From assembly GCA_006226555.1 (NCBI GenBank), contig SBGS01000243.1, positions 1 through 9,545 of the forward strand: a stretch of 9,545 nucleotides of DNA. The letters run 5' to 3'. Below, in pieces: positions 5,730-9,545 of this stretch. The stretch's first letter is position 1; the number at the start of each line of letters is the position of its first letter. Source of the DNA: Bacteroidota bacterium (lineage in GTDB: Bacteria; Bacteroidota; Bacteroidia; Flavobacteriales_D; Crocinitomicaceae). The notes under the pieces were generated by a model. The model saw only the letters and a program-made list of their open reading frames with translations. It searched no databases and was not told the origin of the DNA. The position numbers were made by a program, and so were the translations under genes.

Positions 5730-6326
5730 ATGTCAGATACAAAAGATGTGAGTTATGCTGTAGGAATGAGTTTGGGAGAGAGCTTGTTGCAGCAAAACCT
5801 AAAATCATTGGACGCAACGCTTATTGCCCAAGCAATTCAAGATACATTCGAAGGGAAAGAGTTGAAGTTTAGTCCACAAGAAGCAAATCAGTTAATCCAG
5901 GAATTTTTGCGTGCAGAAAGCGAGAAACAATTCGCTGTAAACAAGGAAACCGGTGAAGCATTTTTGAAGCAGAATGCAGAGCGTTCCGAGGTTTCAGTTA
6001 CTCCAAGTGGATTACAATACGAAGTTATCGTTGAAGGATCTGGGAATAAGCCTTCCGCTGCAGATACTGTAACTGTTCATTACCACGGAACTTTGATCGA
6101 TGGTACTGTTTTCGATAGTTCTGTTCAGCGAAATCAACCTGCAACTTTTGGACTGTCTCAAGTGATCAAAGGATGGACTGAAGGACTTCAATTGATGAAT
6201 GAGGGAAGTAAATTTAGATTTTACATACCTCAGGATTTGGCCTATGGTGCTACTCCACATCCAGGAGGTCCTATTGAACCATACATGACACTTATTTTTG
6301 ACGTTGAATTATTAGCGATCTCATAA
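5730..6326 (+). CDS. FKBP-type peptidyl-prolyl cis-trans isomerase (FklB/Mip-like)
   Basis: The protein has 198 residues in the usual two-part layout: a helical FKBP_N dimerisation region (about 5-75, YAVGMSLGESL onward) and a C-terminal FKBP catalytic domain (about 92-197). Active-site positions of the FKBP fold are all kept: Tyr118, Phe128, Asp129, Phe140, Val145, Ile146, Trp149, Tyr172 and Phe190, in VHYHG, TVFDSS, FGLSQVIKGW, DLAYG and LIFDVELL. It should catalyse proline isomerisation and act as a folding helper. No signal peptide is visible at the N-terminus (MSDTKDVSYA), so a cytoplasmic location is expected. Its TAA overlaps the next ATG by one base, coupling it to the lipoprotein paralogue. 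Confidence 0.93.
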   Translation: MSDTKDVSYAVGMSLGESLLQQNLKSLDATLIAQAIQDTFEGKELKFSPQEANQLIQEFLRAESEKQFAVNKETGEAFLKQNAERSEVSVTPSGLQYEVIVEGSGNKPSAADTVTVHYHGTLIDGTVFDSSVQRNQPATFGLSQVIKGWTEGLQLMNEGSKFRFYIPQDLAYGATPHPGGPIEPYMTLIFDVELLAIS

Positions 6327-7234
6327 TGAAAAAGTTCTTTTTACCATTGATCACATTAGTGATCGTATCAGCATGCGGGAGTGATGCTCCTGAAGTAGAG
6401 ATCGTTAATCTTGAAACGTTTGAGGATCGCCTATCCTATGCGCTTGGAGCCATGAACGGTAACGCTTTAATGGAAGAGCCTAACGCAAACCAGCTCGACA
6501 AAGAGGCTTTGGTACAAGGATTTAGTGATAATTACTCGGATCAATCTGTTGAAGATTGTGATGGTGTAATGTTAAAGCTATACGGGCCTTATGGAATGGA
6601 TTTCGATACAACTTACCGTAAGGAAGGATCGATTTGTAAAGGTCGTCAGCTAGGTCATTTCTTCTACAAGGGAATGAGCGAATTCGATAAATTAGGAAAG
6701 ATCCGTAAGGATAAACTTGTGAAAGGATTTGAGCATGCTTTGGACAAAGCAGATACATTGATGACTTTTCAGGAACAACAAACGATCATCGCCGAGTTCT
6801 ACAAAGCGATCCTAAAGGAGAGTGCTGATAATATGTTCGCGAAAGCACGTAAGATCCCAAACATAAAAGAAATAGAGGGAGGAATCTTGATCGAAACGAT
6901 AGAAGAAGGAAAAGGAGGATCACCTACCGAGCAGGATGATGTGAAAGCAGATTACATCTTAATGGCATCAACTGGAGACACCATCCAAAACAGTTTGTTA
7001 TTCCGTCAGGATCCGACAGATCTTTCTCAGGCACCTGCTTTCAATTTGCAACAAGTTTTCATGGGGTGGACCAAGAGTTTTCCTAACTTGAAAAAAGGTG
7101 GTAAATATAGATTGTACCTACCTTGGGAAATGGTAAATGATCCTAGATTACAGGATCAATCAGTATGCTTCTATGTGCATTTTATTGATTACGGTCCGGC
7201 TTATTCGATAGCGGAGAAACCGCAAATGCCCTAA
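6326..7234 (+). CDS. FKBP-like lipoprotein with degenerate active site
   Basis: Its 302 residues begin with a lipoprotein signal, lipobox VSAC with Cys17, followed by GSDAPEVE. Two stretches resemble the FKBP_N unit: about 35-72 (RLSYALGAMNGNAL) and about 107-160 (RQLGHFFYKGMSEF), separated by an insert with Cys78 and Cys104. The C-terminal domain (about 183-290) aligns with the neighbour's FKBP domain. Tyr210, Phe239, Val244, Trp248 and Phe282 are kept, but the Phe-Asp pair is Ile220-Gln221, the active-site Ile is Phe245 and the flap Tyr is Asn271. It is therefore probably a weak isomerase or none, perhaps a chaperone anchored to a membrane facing the periplasm or cell surface. Translated by coupling with the intact paralogue, it looks like a diverged duplicate. 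Confidence 0.82.
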   Translation: MKKFFLPLITLVIVSACGSDAPEVEIVNLETFEDRLSYALGAMNGNALMEEPNANQLDKEALVQGFSDNYSDQSVEDCDGVMLKLYGPYGMDFDTTYRKEGSICKGRQLGHFFYKGMSEFDKLGKIRKDKLVKGFEHALDKADTLMTFQEQQTIIAEFYKAILKESADNMFAKARKIPNIKEIEGGILIETIEEGKGGSPTEQDDVKADYILMASTGDTIQNSLLFRQDPTDLSQAPAFNLQQVFMGWTKSFPNLKKGGKYRLYLPWEMVNDPRLQDQSVCFYVHFIDYGPAYSIAEKPQMP

Positions 7235-7256
7235 TGTAGAAATCGCATGAGATAGT

Positions 7257-7286
7257 AAAGTGCTCCTTTTTCGGGGCACTTTTTTT
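7257..7286 (+). terminator. Intrinsic terminator after the FKBP genes
   Basis: AAAGTGCTCC (7257-7266) pairs with GGGGCACTTT (7273-7282) over ten positions including one G-U, with a six-base loop, followed by a T run ending at 7286. It lies 22 bases after the lipoprotein stop. The T run overlaps the stop codon of the converging minus-strand gene by two bases. Confidence 0.9.
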
Positions 7287-8736
7287 ATTCCTCGAAAAAA
7301 GACATGAGAGGCAGTCTAACGCGTTCAAGTCCATAAAAATCTCTATCGAGGACCTTATAATACAGATACCCGTCGTAAATTATTGAATTCTCCGTTTGCG
7401 GTAATCCGCCAAAATTCTTGAGGTAATGTACTTCACCGTTGAGTGCATTTAACCCGTAGATCTTATGGTCACCATGATCCATGGTATATAAATAGATGAA
7501 TCCGGTCGCACGATCCTGCATCACATCTTTTATATCACTTTCAACTTCAAATGCATTCGCTTTCAGAAGGAATCCCTGATGGTCCAGCAGTAAGACTGAG
7601 TCGAGCAGATAATCCACGATTGCAATATATTGTCCTATTTGGAATGTTTTGATCTGAATTGGTTGGGTATAAAGCATGAAACTAGCCATATCCGTACTCC
7701 AGCCACCAGAGCTTCGCCAATGATCATTGGCACCTGTTCCTAATGGTTTTCGTTGAGATACTTTATATGAACTATCTCTGTTTTGAGCCAATTCGGACTG
7801 ATGAATCTGGGCATCATATTGCTCAGATAATGCTTTATGGAAATCTTCCGAAACATCGTTTCTTCCATAGAGCTCTCTTCTCGCTTGACGACGTGTATAT
7901 TCAGGATCAGTCAGAATGGTGTCGCTTGATACGGGGTCACTGATTTGACCTAACCTGACTGATGCTTCCCATGCTGCTTGATATCCAAGAAGATCTTTGC
8001 GAGAAAATATAGATCGAGCTCTTGTGCTATCGTACATTACGAGTTCGTAGGATTTATTGAGCTCGGATAGAGATTCAAAAACCAAACGGTCATCGAAACG
8101 TGAAACACATGGTCTGATGTAACGATCAAAATTGATCAAAGTGATCGGTGGTAAAACAATGATCCCTTCATCTACTAAATAAAACTGGTATGCGCTATCC
8201 GAAGACAAGATGTATGCATTTTTCATACAATCGATGAATAAAGATCGTGGTCTTTCGATCTCTAGTGGATAGCTGATTCCTGCTCTTCTTAGACTGTCAA
8301 GACCAATGTAGTAGGTCTTTTTTTCCTTCTTTAATGTCAGTATGCAATTATTGAGAGGTTGGTAATCAAGAATATTCACATTAGAAATATCGAGGGCTTC
8401 CTCAGAGTTTTGTCTGGTGATCACGATCTCTTCAAATTCCTGGCTTTTAACATCCAGAATAACTTTTAACAATTTACCGTTTCCAGCGACGCGACTCCAT
8501 TTCAATTCGTATCCGGGTTTTTCAACTGCGAAAAGGGAATTTTCAACTGCAATAAAGCTAAATTCCCCTTTGGGACCTGTAGGATCGCAAAGCAACTTTC
8601 CTTTGCTGTCAAGGATCAACGCGCCTTCAAGAGCTTTACCGCCAAGGTCCAGAACGATCCCATTCACTTCTACCTCCTGCGCACGAATGGAAAGTGACAT
8701 CAGTAGGATGATCAATAAAGAAATGGCACTTCTCAT
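7285..8736 (-). CDS. Secreted protein with carboxypeptidase-regulatory-like domain, function unknown, 483 aa
   Basis: A signal peptide (about 1-19, ending SIRAQ) is followed by a transthyretin-like carboxypeptidase regulatory domain at about 22-95 (VNGIVLDLGGKALEGA, GPKGEFSFI, VEKPGYEL), common in exported Bacteroidota proteins. The remaining 385 or so residues hold repeated strand-rich pieces such as FIYLYTMDHGDHKIYGLNALNGEV spread as short blocks (YIYLY-like strands, IYGLN, YDGYLYYKV). They may form a beta-propeller, though I cannot count blades with confidence. There is no TonB plug, beta-barrel or recognisable type IX sorting tail at the C-terminus (LPLMSFFEE). It lies downstream of another secreted hypothetical gene on the same strand, 76 bases apart. 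I do not assign a function. Confidence 0.8.
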   Translation of the reverse strand: MRSAISLLIILLMSLSIRAQEVEVNGIVLDLGGKALEGALILDSKGKLLCDPTGPKGEFSFIAVENSLFAVEKPGYELKWSRVAGNGKLLKVILDVKSQEFEEIVITRQNSEEALDISNVNILDYQPLNNCILTLKKEKKTYYIGLDSLRRAGISYPLEIERPRSLFIDCMKNAYILSSDSAYQFYLVDEGIIVLPPITLINFDRYIRPCVSRFDDRLVFESLSELNKSYELVMYDSTRARSIFSRKDLLGYQAAWEASVRLGQISDPVSSDTILTDPEYTRRQARRELYGRNDVSEDFHKALSEQYDAQIHQSELAQNRDSSYKVSQRKPLGTGANDHWRSSGGWSTDMASFMLYTQPIQIKTFQIGQYIAIVDYLLDSVLLLDHQGFLLKANAFEVESDIKDVMQDRATGFIYLYTMDHGDHKIYGLNALNGEVHYLKNFGGLPQTENSIIYDGYLYYKVLDRDFYGLERVRLPLMSFFEE

Positions 8737-8745
8737 ACAATCTGA

Positions 8746-8761
8746 TTTACCTTAAGGTAAA
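8746..8761. promoter_or_regulatory. Perfect 16-bp palindrome upstream of the 7285-8736 gene
   Basis: TTTACCTTAAGGTAAA is a perfect inverted repeat with no spacer, ending nine bases before the start codon of the minus-strand gene. A loopless palindrome suits binding by a dimeric regulator better than an RNA hairpin. No clear TAnnTTTG promoter element is seen beside it; TAATTTTC (minus strand, 8769 to 8762) is an imperfect candidate directly adjoining it. Confidence 0.45.
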
Positions 8762-8812
8762 GAAAATTACTGCATTATACAAGTGGAAAAAGGGGCTTGA
8801 GGATTTCAAAGG

Positions 8813-9421
8813 TTATTCTATACGTATGAAAAACAGTGTGATATCGTAAGAAAAACTGGTCATGTTACCATTCGGGTAATTGTGAATATATCGGAGCATT
8901 AGCGTGTTTTCAAAGGAAATCGGTCTCCAGTTACGGTTTAAAGGTGATTGACGCGCAATTAGAAATGCAGGGTCATTGAATGCTTTTAAGTTGTTCTGTT
9001 CTTGATAGAACACACTATCAATTTCAAATTCAGTAACAAGCTCTGCTCCCTGGTAAGAAGGCATCTGAGAAGAAACTTTTAAGTACCGTTTTCCATCGAT
9101 AAGAATGAAATTCCCAGACTCTGTTGTAGTTGAAGGTTGGCCCACGATCTCTTCCCAATAACTTGAATAGAACCCCAAAAGCTGATAATCAGCACTAAGA
9201 TCGATCTCATGTCGAGCAGAATCGGAACCATAGATACTGCTTATCAGACTGTCTTTGTTCAACAGTGTGATAGGACTGTCCGGTTTTTCTTTTAACGATT
9301 CAAGCAAAATTCTTTGCGTAAGGGATAACAATGAATCCGGAATAGCAGAAAGCTCGGCTAAATTTTGACTAAAGCTGACTTGTGTAAAAAGTATTGAAAG
9401 AGATAAAAGAAGGATTTTCAT
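8813..9421 (-). CDS. Secreted hypothetical protein, 202 aa
   Basis: The ATG at 9421 starts a clear signal peptide (MKILLLSLSILFTQVSFSQ, probable cut after residue 18). The mature part begins with Ser/Leu-rich helix-like sequence (DSLLSLTQRILLESL) and becomes strand-rich, with YQLLGFYSSYWEEIVG near the middle and an aromatic C-terminus (SYDITLFFIRIE). It contains no Cys and no motif I recognise. It precedes the regulatory-domain protein on the same strand and may share its role, but nothing in the sequence proves a joint function. The start region lies opposite a probable divergent gene at 9505. Confidence 0.75.
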   Translation of the reverse strand: MKILLLSLSILFTQVSFSQNLAELSAIPDSLLSLTQRILLESLKEKPDSPITLLNKDSLISSIYGSDSARHEIDLSADYQLLGFYSSYWEEIVGQPSTTTESGNFILIDGKRYLKVSSQMPSYQGAELVTEFEIDSVFYQEQNNLKAFNDPAFLIARQSPLNRNWRPISFENTLMLRYIHNYPNGNMTSFSYDITLFFIRIE

Positions 9422-9492
9422 TTATGTTGTTCGTACAATTAATTCGTCTTTTGGTTTAATGAATTATGCTTTTTATTTCGCCTCTGTGGTTA

Positions 9493-9500
9493 TAACTTAG
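9493..9500 (+). promoter_or_regulatory. Possible promoter -7 element for the gene at the right edge
   Basis: TAACTTAG matches TAnnTTTG at all but one fixed position and lies four bases before ATG 9505. Transcription would start almost at the ATG, giving a leaderless or nearly leaderless message. No good -33 element was found at the right distance. Confidence 0.3.
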
Positions 9501-9504
9501 CGAA

Positions 9505-9545
9505 ATGAGATGCCTTATATTTCTTTTCTTCTGTAATATTTCTTT
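9505..9545 (+). CDS. Start of a possible exported protein (partial, runs off the window)
   Basis: An ATG at 9505 opens a frame that stays open to the end of the window, reading MRCLIFLFFCNIS. The short basic start and hydrophobic run look like the beginning of a signal peptide or lipoprotein signal. Only 13 complete codons are visible, so this is tentative. It would be divergent from the secreted hypothetical gene ending its 5' side at 9421. Confidence 0.4.
   Translation, partial: MRCLIFLFFCNIS

Noticed and set aside
8417..8755. Plus-strand frame of 112 codons
   Set aside because: It is antisense to the signal peptide and regulatory domain of the minus-strand gene and shows no protein-like motif.

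Overview
The window is from a bacterium of the phylum Bacteroidota (Flavobacteriia or a close relative). This rests on AT-rich DNA, promoters of the TAnnTTTG (-7) type, very few Shine-Dalgarno sequences, FKBP-type secreted proteins and a carboxypeptidase-regulatory-domain protein, and a SAM riboswitch ahead of metX. I cannot name a genus.

Layout. At 1-99 is the tail of an FAD oxidoreductase resembling L-2-hydroxyglutarate oxidase, meeting tail to tail with a small membrane-anchored hypothetical gene (96-506, minus). Region 507-925 is a dense regulatory block. It holds back-to-back divergent promoters, a SAM-I riboswitch (570-694), and a 44-codon leader ORF not previously annotated here (703-837) that ends in MRMHMCCCMCCCC. 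Several hairpins follow, up to the metX start. Next is a tightly packed plus-strand operon at 926-5683: metX, stand-alone homoserine dehydrogenase, a split YeeE/YedE sulfur transporter (two genes), an OsmC-family thiol protein, and a MetZ-type O-acylhomoserine sulfhydrylase. Most junctions overlap by 1-4 bases. A separate promoter then drives two FKBP genes (5730-7234): a catalytically intact one and a lipoprotein FKBP with eroded active-site residues. They end at a strong intrinsic terminator (7257-7286). Two minus-strand secreted proteins of unknown role follow (7285-8736 and 8813-9421), with a perfect 16-bp palindrome between them. A probable new plus-strand gene starts at 9505 and runs off the end.

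How the genes work together. The operon links the carbon side of methionine synthesis (aspartate semialdehyde to homoserine by Hom, homoserine to O-acylhomoserine by MetX) with the sulfur side: probable uptake of a reduced sulfur species by the YeeE/YedE pair, thiol/peroxide chemistry by OsmC, and sulfhydrylation by MetZ. The leader appears to sense the end product twice. SAM is read by the riboswitch, and charged Cys/Met tRNA availability is plausibly read by a ribosome translating the Cys/Met-rich leader peptide. This stacked riboswitch plus leader peptide is the most interesting item in the window. Its architecture is visible directly; its mechanism is inference.
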